Positions 24,452 to 33,659 of a stretch of DNA of 64,000 nucleotides are shown piece by piece. A program made the position numbers and the translations under genes. How positions within the stretch are numbered: position 1 is the stretch's first letter; each line of letters begins with the position of its first letter. The notes beneath the pieces are model-generated. The model searched no databases. It had not been told where the DNA came from and was given only the letters and a program-made list of their open reading frames with translations. Origin of the DNA: Bacteroidota bacterium (GTDB lineage: Bacteria > Bacteroidota > Bacteroidia > Bacteroidales > JACABE01); the NCBI GenBank assembly GCA_026391675.1, contig JAPLDQ010000047.1, positions 117,753 to 181,752 of the forward strand, written 5' to 3'.

Positions 24452-25378
24452 ATGCAGACAATATTAGGCTCAGGTGGTGCAATAGGAATACCTCTGGCAA
24501 AAGAATTAATAAATTATATGCAGGATATTCGCCTCGTAAGCAGAAATCCTAAAAAAGTGAATGAAAGCGATGTCTTATTTCCGCTGGATGTTAATGACTT
24601 CAGTCAGCTTGACAAGGCCATTGCCGGAAGCGAGGTTGTTTATGTTTGCATAGGATTTGAATATAACTACAGGGTATGGCGGGAGATTTGGCCACCGTTT
24701 TTACAGGCTGTAATCAATGCCTGTAAAAGGCATAAGGCAAAAATGGTTTTCTTTGATAATGTGTATATGTATGCCAGAACAGCTATTCCTTTTATGACTG
24801 AAGAATCACCATTGCTTCCGCCAAGCAGGAAAGGTGAAATCCGTTTAAAGTTGCATCAGATGATAATGGATGAGGTGGAGAAAAATAGCTTAACTGCATT
24901 AATTGCCAGATCCGCAGATTTTTACGGACCTGATAATAACAACAGCATGCTGAAAATTATGGTTGCCGATAATTTAATAAAAGGCAAAAAAGCCCAGGCA
25001 TTTGGTAACTTAAACAGCATACATACCTACACTTATACTCCGGATGCCGCAAAGGCTACTGCCTTGCTTGGAAATACACCGGATGCCTTTAATCAGATAT
25101 GGCATCTGCCAACCACCAAAGAAAAAATTACAGCCCAACACTGGATTGAATTAATAGCCGGTGAATTACATAAAGATGTCAAAATACAAAAAGTTCCAAC
25201 CTGGATGGTGAAATTACTCGGCATTTTTATCCCTGTAATGAAAGAGTTTCCTGAAATGCTCTACCAATACGATCAGGATTATATATTCGACAGCAGTAAA
25301 TTCGAAAAGCGCTTTGGCATAACAGCCACATCCCCTCACGATGGCGTAAGGGAAATGCTGGCTGATTTAAACAAATAG
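24452..25378 (+). CDS. NAD-dependent epimerase/dehydratase (extended SDR)
   Basis: 308 residues from ATG at 24452; an in-frame ATG at 24413 lies inside the upstream gene. The N-terminal Rossmann motif is MQTILGSGGAIGIPLAKEL (a GxGGxIG form), followed by VSRNPKKV and VVYVCIGFEYN. The usual Tyr of YxxxK is not found in the standard place: VFFDNVYMYARTA gives NVYMY, and the later RKGEIRLKLHQM takes the position of the catalytic Lys region. ALIARSADFYGPDNNN is typical of this atypical SDR group. The substrate is unknown. It follows the VIT-type gene after 13 bases, so both probably form one transcript. Confidence 0.8.
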   Translation: MQTILGSGGAIGIPLAKELINYMQDIRLVSRNPKKVNESDVLFPLDVNDFSQLDKAIAGSEVVYVCIGFEYNYRVWREIWPPFLQAVINACKRHKAKMVFFDNVYMYARTAIPFMTEESPLLPPSRKGEIRLKLHQMIMDEVEKNSLTALIARSADFYGPDNNNSMLKIMVADNLIKGKKAQAFGNLNSIHTYTYTPDAAKATALLGNTPDAFNQIWHLPTTKEKITAQHWIELIAGELHKDVKIQKVPTWMVKLLGIFIPVMKEFPEMLYQYDQDYIFDSSKFEKRFGITATSPHDGVREMLADLNK

Positions 25379-25380
25379 AC

Positions 25381-25887
25381 TTATTGTCTTTTTATACCGT
25401 TAATATTAATTGTCCCTGCTGTAATTGATTTATTTGCTGTACCATTATTTCCGGTAAAACTAAAGGTCCCAACCAATTTATTTGCAATGGTATCACAGGT
25501 AGTAAGGTTAAAATTTCCTGAAACTCCATTGTAATAGTCTGATCCTGACATACCATTATTAGTGATATAGGTTAACCAGGCTGAATAAAAATCCTGTGCA
25601 ACGGGTTGTGAACCGCTTTTCGGTAAAAAATGGAATTCAAGTACCTGCATTCCGCCTTTAAAGGCATACACGTCGATTTCTCTTTGCATTACACTGCTTC
25701 CCATAGGAGTGGTGCTGTAAAGAACAGCATTGGCAGAATCAACAGCTACTGCTGTGCCATCATTATAGGTTAATGCTGCAGAGCTATTTACAGGAGGTGT
25801 AGTTGTGTTTGTAACAGTATCTTTTTTACAGGAAAAACCCAGTAAAGCAACTGCTAAAACCGCTATTGTAAAATATTTTGTTTTCAT
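25381..25887 (-). CDS. Lipoprotein of unknown function
   Basis: 168 residues. Signal peptide MKTKYFTIAVLAVALLGFSC ends in a lipobox, and the mature part starts CKKDTVTNTTTPPVN, a Thr/Pro linker. Residues 40-168 look like a compact beta-rich domain: SAALTYNDGTAVAVDSANAVLYS early, VLEFHFLPKSG in the middle and a last strand pair LVGTFSFTGNNGTANKSITAGTININGI. This pattern resembles small lipid-anchored beta-sandwich proteins found next to surface proteins, but I cannot name the family. It converges on the epimerase gene, with only two bases between the stop codons. Confidence 0.65.
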   Translation of the reverse strand: MKTKYFTIAVLAVALLGFSCKKDTVTNTTTPPVNSSAALTYNDGTAVAVDSANAVLYSTTPMGSSVMQREIDVYAFKGGMQVLEFHFLPKSGSQPVAQDFYSAWLTYITNNGMSGSDYYNGVSGNFNLTTCDTIANKLVGTFSFTGNNGTANKSITAGTININGIKRQ

Positions 25888-26189
25888 AAGTTAATTTTTA
25901 GTTAAATAATAATTGAAAATTAAAGTCAATAAAACATTGAGTTGATAAAAAAGTTCACTGCTTCTGCGTAAAAAAATTGATTATATTACATTTATTAATC
26001 TTTTCAATGTTAAATCGGTTATGGAATACAACTTATTGTCATTAAGAATTGTTTATAACTTTATGATATTATTAAAATCTGATATTAATATACAAAATCC
26101 GGTATTTGAATTAAATAATATTGTATTTTTGTAAGTTATACTTAAAAAATGCTATAAAAATCAATACTTTTAATAAGAATTTATTACAC
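25888..26189. other. Intergenic region between divergent exported-protein genes
   Basis: No gene is visible. TATTTTTG at 26124-26131 matches the Bacteroidota -7 element and lies 58 bases before the C25 peptidase ATG at 26190. A TTTG lies only 15 bases upstream of it, closer than normal. Nothing else stands out. Confidence 0.4.
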
Positions 26190-29100
26190 ATGAATAGAAT
26201 AATTTCACTTATTATACTTCTCTCTTTATCCTGTTTTGCACAATCACAAACAATAAGAACGGGCATTACAGAGGAAAACGCTGTTATTATAAAAGAAAAT
26301 ACAGCTACCCATTTTATAATTAAAAATAATTTAGCTGACTTATCTTTTACAAATCTTACGACTGATAAAGGAGTCTTTTCACGCATTGATATAGCTGAAT
26401 ACAGTTATGGAAATGAAATTGGAAGTCCCAGCTTGCCTGTTATGCGTAAACTTATTGAAGTTCCTGTAGGTGCAACTATTGTTGTAACGATTAAAAGCAC
26501 TGAGTTTAAAACGTATAATCTTAATAATCTGGCATGTAAAGGAAAAATAATTCCTGTTCAACCACCCCAATCAAAAAACGACGTAAATGCACCTGAACTG
26601 ATTATCAACCAGAATGCCTATGCTGCAAATGAATTTATAGCTTTACCATTGATAAATGCAGAGCAATTAGGCGAAATGAGAGGGGTAAAACTTGCGAGGC
26701 TGAATATTGCTCCTGTGCAGTACAATCCTGTAACAAATACCATTAAGGTTTTCACCCATATTGAAGCTGAAGTAAGTTTTGAAAATGCCGATTTAGCTGC
26801 AACCAAAGCATTAAAAGAAAAAAATTATTCTCCTTATTTCAGCAGTTTTGAATCAACATTATTGAATTACCAGTCAGTCGGTGGTACAAAGGACGCGCTT
26901 TCATGCTATCCGATAAAATATGTAATTGTAGCTGATCCAATGTTTCAAACTACCTTACAGCCATTTGTCCAATGGAAAACAAAGAAAGGATTTAAAGTAA
27001 TAGAAGCCTATACCAGTAATGCAGCTGTTGGAACTACAACAACATCAATAAAAGCCTATCTTCAGTCTTTGTATAATGCAGGTACAGCCAATGATCCTGC
27101 TCCAACCTATGTTCTTTTTGTGGGTGATGTGGCTCAGGTCCCGTCTTTTGCAGGTACTACAGGAACACATGTTACCGATTTAAAATACTGTGAATTTACC
27201 GGTGATTTTTTCCCCGAAATGTATTATGGCCGCTTTTCGGCTACTACTACTGCACAGTTACAGGCACAAATAAGTAAGACGCTTGAATATGAACAATATC
27301 TTATGCCAAGTAAAACTTTTTTAAATAATGTTTTAATGGTTGCCGGCGTGGATGCTGGCAATGCACCTACTTATGGCAATGGTCAGGTAAATTATGCCAC
27401 CAATACCTATTTTAATTCTTTGAATGGGTTTAATTGTTTAAGTTATTTGTATCCTGTATCGACCAACAGCGCTGCTCAGATTATACAGAATGTGAGTGAA
27501 GGTGTCGGTTTTGCAAATTATACCGCACATGGAAGTTCCAGCGGCTGGGCGGATCCCAGTTTCAGCGTTTCTGATGTAGCCGGTTTGCAAAATTCAGGTA
27601 AATACCCTTTAATGGTCGGCAATTGTTGTGTAACCAATAAATTTGATGATGCTGAATGTTTCGGTGAGGCTTTATTAAGAGCTGCAAATAAAGGCGCAAT
27701 AGGTTATATTGGAGCTTCTGATAATTCTTACTGGGACGAGGATTATTGGTGGGCATGCGGTGTTGGCAGTATTTCAGCAAACCCGACTTATGCTACTACC
27801 AGTCTGGGTGCATTGGATAGAATTATGCACACACACAGCGAACCTTTTTCGCAATGGTATGTAAGTCAGGGGCAAATGGTGAATGCTGGAAACCTGGCAG
27901 TTACACAAGGTTCTCCTTCAAATTATACCTATTACTGGGAAATTTATCATTTAATGGGCGATCCATCACTGATGCCTTATTTTAAAATTCCGCAAGTGAT
28001 GACTGCAAATTATCTGCCTTTAGTTCCTCTGGGATTCACGACATTTTCGGTAAATACCGAAGCTTATGCATATGTGGCCGTTTCATCAAATGGTGTATTG
28101 CATGGTGCAGCATTGGCTGATTCAACAGGTTTGGCCAATGTAAATATTATCCCATTTACAACCAACGGGAATGCTGATATTGTAATTACTAAACAAAACA
28201 GACAGCCCATCATAACTGCAATTCCAATAGCTACACCTACAGGACCCTATGTTTTTCTTAATAATTATCAATTAACAGATATTTCAGGAAACAATAACGG
28301 AATAGCTGATTTTAATGAAACAGTTAAACTGAACATTAACCTTAAAAATATTGGTATAACCGATGATAATAATGTAACAGCTAAACTTACATCATCAGAT
28401 CCTTATATTACAATAACAGACAGCACAGAGTCTTACGGTTTAATTACAGCAGGAAATATTAAAAATGTAAATGATGCGTTTAGTTTTAAGCTTGCAAATT
28501 ACATTCCCGACCAGCATTTAGCAAACTTTAATATTGCAATTACGGATAATAACAGCAATACATGGAATTATTCAATTAATGTTGTTTTAAATGCACCGGT
28601 TTTGAATGTTATCAGCATGACAATTGAGGATAATACTCCGGCCAATCATAATGGTAAACTTGATCCGGGTGAAACTGCAATGGTAAGATTTAAAGTTCAG
28701 AATTCAGGACATTCGAATACTTCAAATGTTGCAATCAACTTAAGTTCTCCCAATAGTTTTATCAGCATTCCAACTGCTACTTCAAATCTGACTTCAGTTG
28801 CCAAAGGAAGTATTTCGGATGTAATATTTAGCGTAACTGCTGATGCTGCAGCATTAAATGGAGCTAATTTCGGTTTAGTAATTGATGTAAATGCTAGTCC
28901 TTATTTTGTTCAGGATACATTTAATAGCATGATAGGGATAATGGTCGAAGATTTTGAAACCAATAATTTTACAAGGTATAATTGGGATACTACAATGTCT
29001 TATGCCTGGAAAATAGTAAATGCCGGAGCTTATGAAGGTACATATTGTGCAAAATCAGCTACAATCACTGATAGTCAGTCATCAACACTTGGTATTACTT

Positions 29101-29651
29101 TAAATGTATTGGGGAATGACAGTATTTCTTTTTACAGGAAAGTATCTTCAGAACAGGATTTTGATTTTTTAAAATTTACCATAGATGGTAACATTCTTGG
29201 TAGTTGGTCAGGGAATTTGGATTGGGAAAGACAAAGTTATACTGTTGCCAGCGGAAACCATATCTTTTCATGGATTTATGCAAAAGATATTAATACTTCT
29301 GCAGGTAATGATTGTGCATGGGTTGATTTCATTACATTGCCGGCAATCTACACAAGCATAGGTGTTGGAATCAATGATATTTCTGCTGTTAATACTTGCC
29401 AGCTGCAGGTATCTCCAAATCCTGCCTCATCTTCATTTAAAATTTTCTACAGTATTGCTGAAAAAACAAATATAAGCATTCGTATTTATAAAGCGGATGC
29501 ACAGTTGATTTATCAGCGTGATAATAAAAAACAAACTGCCGGTAGTTATACATTGGATTATAATGCTTCAAACCTCAGTAAAGGCGTTTATTTTATCAGT
29601 CTGCAAACCGACAAACAAATAATTACAAGAAAGATTATTATAACACAATAG
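26190..29651 (+). CDS. Gingipain-like C25 cysteine protease with T9SS sorting domain
   Basis: 1153 residues from ATG at 26190, the start just before the signal peptide (NRIISLIILLSLSCFAQSQ). Residues 20-230 look like the inhibitory propeptide. The C25 caspase-like domain spans about 240-600: KYVIVADPMF, YVLFVGDVAQVPS, then TAHGS with the catalytic His 447, and GNCCVTNKF with the catalytic Cys, most likely Cys 480. The His-Cys distance of 33 equals that in RgpB. Two immunoglobulin-like and CARDB-like regions follow (residues 690-920). A MAM-like/jelly-roll part comes next, and the last 80 residues are a type A T9SS domain (LQVSPNPASSSF ... SKGVYFISLQ). Such proteases act outside the cell and may also mature other cargo. 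Confidence 0.9.
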   Translation: MNRIISLIILLSLSCFAQSQTIRTGITEENAVIIKENTATHFIIKNNLADLSFTNLTTDKGVFSRIDIAEYSYGNEIGSPSLPVMRKLIEVPVGATIVVTIKSTEFKTYNLNNLACKGKIIPVQPPQSKNDVNAPELIINQNAYAANEFIALPLINAEQLGEMRGVKLARLNIAPVQYNPVTNTIKVFTHIEAEVSFENADLAATKALKEKNYSPYFSSFESTLLNYQSVGGTKDALSCYPIKYVIVADPMFQTTLQPFVQWKTKKGFKVIEAYTSNAAVGTTTTSIKAYLQSLYNAGTANDPAPTYVLFVGDVAQVPSFAGTTGTHVTDLKYCEFTGDFFPEMYYGRFSATTTAQLQAQISKTLEYEQYLMPSKTFLNNVLMVAGVDAGNAPTYGNGQVNYATNTYFNSLNGFNCLSYLYPVSTNSAAQIIQNVSEGVGFANYTAHGSSSGWADPSFSVSDVAGLQNSGKYPLMVGNCCVTNKFDDAECFGEALLRAANKGAIGYIGASDNSYWDEDYWWACGVGSISANPTYATTSLGALDRIMHTHSEPFSQWYVSQGQMVNAGNLAVTQGSPSNYTYYWEIYHLMGDPSLMPYFKIPQVMTANYLPLVPLGFTTFSVNTEAYAYVAVSSNGVLHGAALADSTGLANVNIIPFTTNGNADIVITKQNRQPIITAIPIATPTGPYVFLNNYQLTDISGNNNGIADFNETVKLNINLKNIGITDDNNVTAKLTSSDPYITITDSTESYGLITAGNIKNVNDAFSFKLANYIPDQHLANFNIAITDNNSNTWNYSINVVLNAPVLNVISMTIEDNTPANHNGKLDPGETAMVRFKVQNSGHSNTSNVAINLSSPNSFISIPTATSNLTSVAKGSISDVIFSVTADAAALNGANFGLVIDVNASPYFVQDTFNSMIGIMVEDFETNNFTRYNWDTTMSYAWKIVNAGAYEGTYCAKSATITDSQSSTLGITLNVLGNDSISFYRKVSSEQDFDFLKFTIDGNILGSWSGNLDWERQSYTVASGNHIFSWIYAKDINTSAGNDCAWVDFITLPAIYTSIGVGINDISAVNTCQLQVSPNPASSSFKIFYSIAEKTNISIRIYKADAQLIYQRDNKKQTAGSYTLDYNASNLSKGVYFISLQTDKQIITRKIIITQ

Positions 29652-29655
29652 AATA

Positions 29656-31176
29656 TTAATTACCCTCGTCTTCTTCAATTTTGGGTTCTATGTTAACGCC
29701 ATCGTACTTGAGTTCTTTACCGTTCCTGTAATAGAGTTTGATGAATAAATTGCCTTCAAATTCATATTTTAGCCATTCACCATCACGTTTTCCCATGATG
29801 TAATTGCCTTCTTCTTTGAGTTTTCCATTTTCCCAATAATAGGCGTGTTTTCCGTTAGGATTGTCATCAATATAACTTCCTGAAAACTTAGGACTTCCTC
29901 CAGGAAAATATTCTTTCCACAAGCCATCTCTTTTTCCGTCGACATATTTACCTTCAGCAACATAATTGTTAATATTGTAATACCATTTGCCAGTCTCCTG
30001 ACCTTCAATAAATTCACCTTTAGTGATTACTTTTCCGGTGTCGTCATATTCAATCATAGGTCCTTCCTCTATACCATCCTGAAAGCTTTGAACCAGCATT
30101 TCCTTACCATTACTGAAATACCATTTCCATTCACCTTCCGAATTACCTTTTCCATTATAATTGCCTTCCTGTTCAATATTACCATTTTTATAGTAAAATT
30201 TCCAGTATCCGATATGCTTATTGTCTTTGTATTTACCTTCAGCTTTTTTGACGCCGTTATCAAAAAACTCAGTCCAGTCGCTCTGTTTTAATCCATTTTC
30301 ATCAACAATACCCTTGCCAATAATCACCCCTTTTTTAAAAATATAACTGATTTCGATGCTTCCATCTTTTTTATATTCACGACGGACACCTTCAGCAACA
30401 CCGTTATTATAGCTGCCAACCGTTTTAATCCTGCCGTTCGGATAATAATCCGTTCTGACTTCAAGGTTGCGCAATTCAGGAACATCAAATTGTTTTTCGT
30501 CATTGATGTATTTTTCGATGGTAATCAGGTTTCCTTCCCTTGAGAATGTTTTATAGAATCCATTTTTTTTATCATTCACATAATAGGCTTCAGTTCTGGT
30601 TTTGTCATTATCCCAGAATGTTTTCCATGTTCCCTGTTTGAATCCGTTTTTATCTTTCCTGTTAAATCTTTCCCTGTTTGTAACCATTCCGCGATTATAT
30701 TCAGTAATGGCAATAAGTGTTGAGTCTTCACTAAATTCCTTTGAAATGCCATGTTCCAGCCCATTATCAAAAGGAATTGTACGCATAATCTTACCGCTGG
30801 GATAAAAGTACTTTGTAAGGCCATTTTTTAGGTCGTTTACAAAATTTTCTTCAACAGTTTCCTTTTCCAGATAGCTTTTCCGTAATCCATTTTTCTTTCC
30901 TTTCAGGTAATTTATTTCCATACTCAGTTTTCCATTCTGACCGTAAAACCGCCAGATACTGTCGAGTTCGAAGTTTTTACGATTACCTTCGGTGATTAAC
31001 TGTGCTTTTTCATTATACGTTTTCCAGTAGCCGTCAGGTTTTCCATTTTTCAAATATCCTTCGCTGGATACCACGCCGTTTTCATGATAAAATTTAGTAA
31101 AAACAGCAGTATCCTGTGCCTTTAATAAAAAAGCTGAAATACATAATAACGAAAGGAAAATGATTTTTTTAATCAT
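29656..31176 (-). CDS. Exported MORN-repeat protein
   Basis: 506 residues with signal peptide MIKKIIFLSLLCISAFLLKAQ. Nearly all the rest is MORN-type units of 20-24 residues with the pattern G-x-W-K-x-YY-x-NG-K-x-x-x-EG-x-Y-x-x-GK-x-x-G, about 18 of them. The repeats form an elongated beta-sheet. Databases often label such proteins as YwqK-family antitoxin, but nothing supports a toxin-antitoxin role here. The C-terminus ends in KIEEDEGN, with no T9SS domain, so a periplasmic location is likely. It converges on the C25 protease gene with four bases between the stops. Confidence 0.8.
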   Translation of the reverse strand: MIKKIIFLSLLCISAFLLKAQDTAVFTKFYHENGVVSSEGYLKNGKPDGYWKTYNEKAQLITEGNRKNFELDSIWRFYGQNGKLSMEINYLKGKKNGLRKSYLEKETVEENFVNDLKNGLTKYFYPSGKIMRTIPFDNGLEHGISKEFSEDSTLIAITEYNRGMVTNRERFNRKDKNGFKQGTWKTFWDNDKTRTEAYYVNDKKNGFYKTFSREGNLITIEKYINDEKQFDVPELRNLEVRTDYYPNGRIKTVGSYNNGVAEGVRREYKKDGSIEISYIFKKGVIIGKGIVDENGLKQSDWTEFFDNGVKKAEGKYKDNKHIGYWKFYYKNGNIEQEGNYNGKGNSEGEWKWYFSNGKEMLVQSFQDGIEEGPMIEYDDTGKVITKGEFIEGQETGKWYYNINNYVAEGKYVDGKRDGLWKEYFPGGSPKFSGSYIDDNPNGKHAYYWENGKLKEEGNYIMGKRDGEWLKYEFEGNLFIKLYYRNGKELKYDGVNIEPKIEEDEGN

Positions 31177-31338
31177 AAATATATATGAATAAACAAAAGT
31201 ATAAAAAATTAAATATGCATTTAAAAACGAAAAATGAATCTACTTATTTTATTCTCAATAATTTTAAAATAATGGATGAATTGTTATACGCAATATTATC
31301 TTTCTGGTTGATCTTTCAAGCTAAGTATATATATTAAC

Positions 31339-31830
31339 TTATTGTTTTTCATATTGCTGTACTTCGTCATGCAAAAATACGATGCTGATGCCGGCTTGCT
31401 GAAACATTTCTTCAGATTCGCCACCTGCATGGTATTTACGCTCACAAACCACACGTTTTATACCGCAATTGATAATTAACATGGCACAGGTTCTGCAGGG
31501 TGTCATGCGGCAATACAAAGTAGCACCATCCAGCGATATGCCAATTTTAGCTGCCTGACAAATTGCATTTTGTTCTGCATGAACGGTGCGTACACAATGG
31601 TTGGTGATTTTACCGTCTTCATGAACTACTTTTTTAAAAAGATGACCGGCCTCATCGCAGTGGGGTAAATGCATGGGAGAACCTACATAACCGGTAACCA
31701 GTATCTGTTTATCGCGGGCAATTACACAACCGCTTCTGCCTCTGTCGCATGTAGCACGTTTTGCAACGGTATCGGCTACATCAATAAAATATTCGTCCCA
31801 CGAAGGGCGTTGGTGTTTTTCTTCTGTCAT
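31339..31830 (-). CDS. dCMP deaminase
   Basis: 163 residues. The cytidine/deoxycytidylate deaminase fold is shown by VHAEQNAICQAA, with the zinc His and catalytic Glu, and MTPCRTCAMLIINCGIKRVV, with the two zinc Cys. CDRGRSGCVIARDKQILVTGYVGSPMHLPHCDEAGH is the extra region typical of ComEB/dCMP deaminases, with further Cys/His that may bind a second zinc. It converts dCMP to dUMP for thymidylate synthesis. It starts one base after the stop of the kinase-like gene, so the two form an operon. Confidence 0.93.
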   Translation of the reverse strand: MTEEKHQRPSWDEYFIDVADTVAKRATCDRGRSGCVIARDKQILVTGYVGSPMHLPHCDEAGHLFKKVVHEDGKITNHCVRTVHAEQNAICQAAKIGISLDGATLYCRMTPCRTCAMLIINCGIKRVVCERKYHAGGESEEMFQQAGISIVFLHDEVQQYEKQ

Positions 31831-31831
31831 T

Positions 31832-32389
31832 TTATTTTACAATTTTATGTAATACTTTTTCTACAGCCAGATGCAATTCATCCACACTGGCTGTATTTTC
31901 AAAAACAAAATCTGCCATTTCAATGCATTTACGGAGATTTTGTTTGTTGGGATCGCTGGTATGCATTTCCCTTTCTTCGTTCTGTATAAAAGTTGGATAA
32001 TCAATCTGATCAGTTTCTGAATTTCTGATCAGTATGCGTTCATATCTAATTGTAGAAGGAGCATCAACGGCAAACAGAAAAAAATTCCCTTTTTCGCGCA
32101 GGGAAACTACTTCACCAGGTGTACGTATGCTTTCGATAACACAGTTTTTGTCAGTTTTTAATGCCTGATAATACAACTGATCAGTTACGTAGGATGGCCC
32201 GTGTTTAGCTCTTAAATCATTGGCAACAATTACCATACTGTCGCGGTTTACCGGCATATTTCTTTTTTCGATTTCTACAGTTAAAAATTCCCTTACTGAA
32301 TAATGGGTGAAATTTTTGTGATTTACCAGGTATTCAACTATAGTTCCTTTGCCTGCACCTAATGTTCCTGTAATACCAATTACTATCAT
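31832..32389 (-). CDS. P-loop nucleotide kinase-like protein (possible dNMP kinase)
   Basis: 185 residues. The P-loop is GITGTLGAGKGTIVEYL at residues 5-21. The body has VREFLTVEIEKRNMPVNRDSMVIVANDLRAKHGP and CVIESIRTPGEVVSLREKGNFFLFAVDAP, which resemble the nucleotide-binding region of dephospho-CoA kinase and thymidylate/dNMP kinases. The Asp-Ala-Pro turn and RYERILIRN look like a lid. Its coupling to dCMP deaminase with one base between suggests deoxynucleotide salvage. Dephospho-CoA kinase itself is less likely because its conserved Asp-Val-Pro-x-L-x-E region is absent. It is divergent from manA. Confidence 0.7.
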   Translation of the reverse strand: MIVIGITGTLGAGKGTIVEYLVNHKNFTHYSVREFLTVEIEKRNMPVNRDSMVIVANDLRAKHGPSYVTDQLYYQALKTDKNCVIESIRTPGEVVSLREKGNFFLFAVDAPSTIRYERILIRNSETDQIDYPTFIQNEEREMHTSDPNKQNLRKCIEMADFVFENTASVDELHLAVEKVLHKIVK

Positions 32390-32484
32390 ATCCTTCTTTT
32401 ACTGTATATTAACAATCAAACTTATTAAAAGTCCTTTGTTTACAAAATTATTATTTTTCGGCAAAATATGCTTTTATTATTTTT

Positions 32485-32492
32485 TATATTTG
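32485..32492 (+). promoter_or_regulatory. -7 element upstream of manA
   Basis: TATATTTG matches TAnnTTTG and lies 110 bases before the manA start at 32602. No clear -33 element is seen at the usual distance. Confidence 0.3.
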
Positions 32493-32508
32493 TGAAAGAC
32501 TAAAAGAA

Positions 32509-32540
32509 TAGCCACGAAGTCACAAAGACACAAAGATAAG
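32509..32540. repeat. Dispersed CACAAAGACAC-type intergenic repeat, copy 2
   Basis: TAGCCACGAAGTCACAAAG followed by ACACAAAGATAAG. It is a near copy of the reverse complement of 7801-7827 and again sits in the leader of a gene, 62 bases before manA. Confidence 0.5.
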
Positions 32541-32601
32541 AATTATCATATAGTGTTAAAGTGCCAATAGTGTAAATTTATTTTTAATTAAATTTATAGT
32601 A

Positions 32602-33582
32602 ATGAATGAGTTATATCCCTTAAAATTTACTCCCATCTTTAAAGATAAAATATGGGGAGGTACGAAAGTTAAAGATATTTTAGGGATGGATTTTGCACCA
32701 TTACCCAATTGTGGCGAAGTATGGGTATTATCAGGGGTTGAAGAAGCTACATCAGTTGTTTCCAATGGGTTTCTGAAGGGCAATGAACTCAATGAGCTGA
32801 TTGAAGTATATATGGGCGATTTGACTGGGGATGCTGTATATGAAAAATTCGGCAACGAATTCCCAATTTTAATAAAGTTTATTGATGCCAATGATTATCT
32901 TTCTGTTCAGGTGCATCCGGATGATGAACTGGCTGCAAAACGGAAGACAGGTTATGGTAAAAGCGAAATGTGGTATATTTTACAAGCTGATGAAAATGCT
33001 GAATTAATTTCAGGTTTTAATCAGAAACTGAGTAAAGAAACCTACAAAAAACACCTGGAAAATAAAACTTTACAGGATATTTTAAATCACGAAAAAGTTA
33101 AAAAAGATGAGGTGTATAATATACCGGCAGGACGTATTCATGCATTGGGACCCGGTATTTTGCTTGCTGAAATACAACAGACATCAGATACTACCTATCG
33201 CATTTATGACTGGGACCGCTTAGATGATAAGGGAAATCCCCGCCAGCTTCATGTGGTTGAAGCCCTGGATGCTATTGATTTTAATGTGTATGATAGTTAT
33301 AAAACCAATTATCAGAAAGCCATTAATAAAACAGTTAATTTGTTAGATACGCCTCATTTTACAACTAATTTGATGCATTTAGACAAAATACTGGAAAAAA
33401 ATTATGAAGAACTGGATTCTTTTGTAATCCTGATATGTACACAGGGAAAAGGAGAATTGTATTACTCAAATGAAATGCTTGGTTTTAAAAAAGGAGATTG
33501 TGTCTTAATACCGGCAACATTAAAAAAAATAAAGCTCGTTCCTTTAGAAGAAATGAAGCTCCTCGAGGTATATATTATATGA
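32602..33582 (+). CDS. manA: Mannose-6-phosphate isomerase, class I (small cupin type)
   Basis: 326 residues. It interconverts mannose 6-phosphate and fructose 6-phosphate. The N-terminus LKFTPIFKDKIWGGTKV is typical. The cupin metal site is VQVHPDDELA around residue 110 (His, Glu/Asp), with LIKFIDANDYLSVQ before it. NIPAGRIHALGPGILLAEIQQTSDTTYRIYDW gives the second His and the catalytic Arg. A C-terminal cupin follows, with LLDTPHFTTNL and a final GDCVLIPATLKK. Mannose and GDP-sugars made from it fit with the envelope genes elsewhere in the window. Confidence 0.95.
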   Translation: MNELYPLKFTPIFKDKIWGGTKVKDILGMDFAPLPNCGEVWVLSGVEEATSVVSNGFLKGNELNELIEVYMGDLTGDAVYEKFGNEFPILIKFIDANDYLSVQVHPDDELAAKRKTGYGKSEMWYILQADENAELISGFNQKLSKETYKKHLENKTLQDILNHEKVKKDEVYNIPAGRIHALGPGILLAEIQQTSDTTYRIYDWDRLDDKGNPRQLHVVEALDAIDFNVYDSYKTNYQKAINKTVNLLDTPHFTTNLMHLDKILEKNYEELDSFVILICTQGKGELYYSNEMLGFKKGDCVLIPATLKKIKLVPLEEMKLLEVYII

Positions 33583-33659
33583 TTCATCTTAGGATTAAGT
33601 ATTTATATCTATTGACCTGTTAACCATTAAATTATTAACCTAATAACTAAATTATAATT

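Noticed and set aside
29656..31176. YwqK-type antitoxin label for the MORN-repeat protein
   Set aside because: It has a signal peptide and 500 residues of MORN units, and no toxin gene is next to it.
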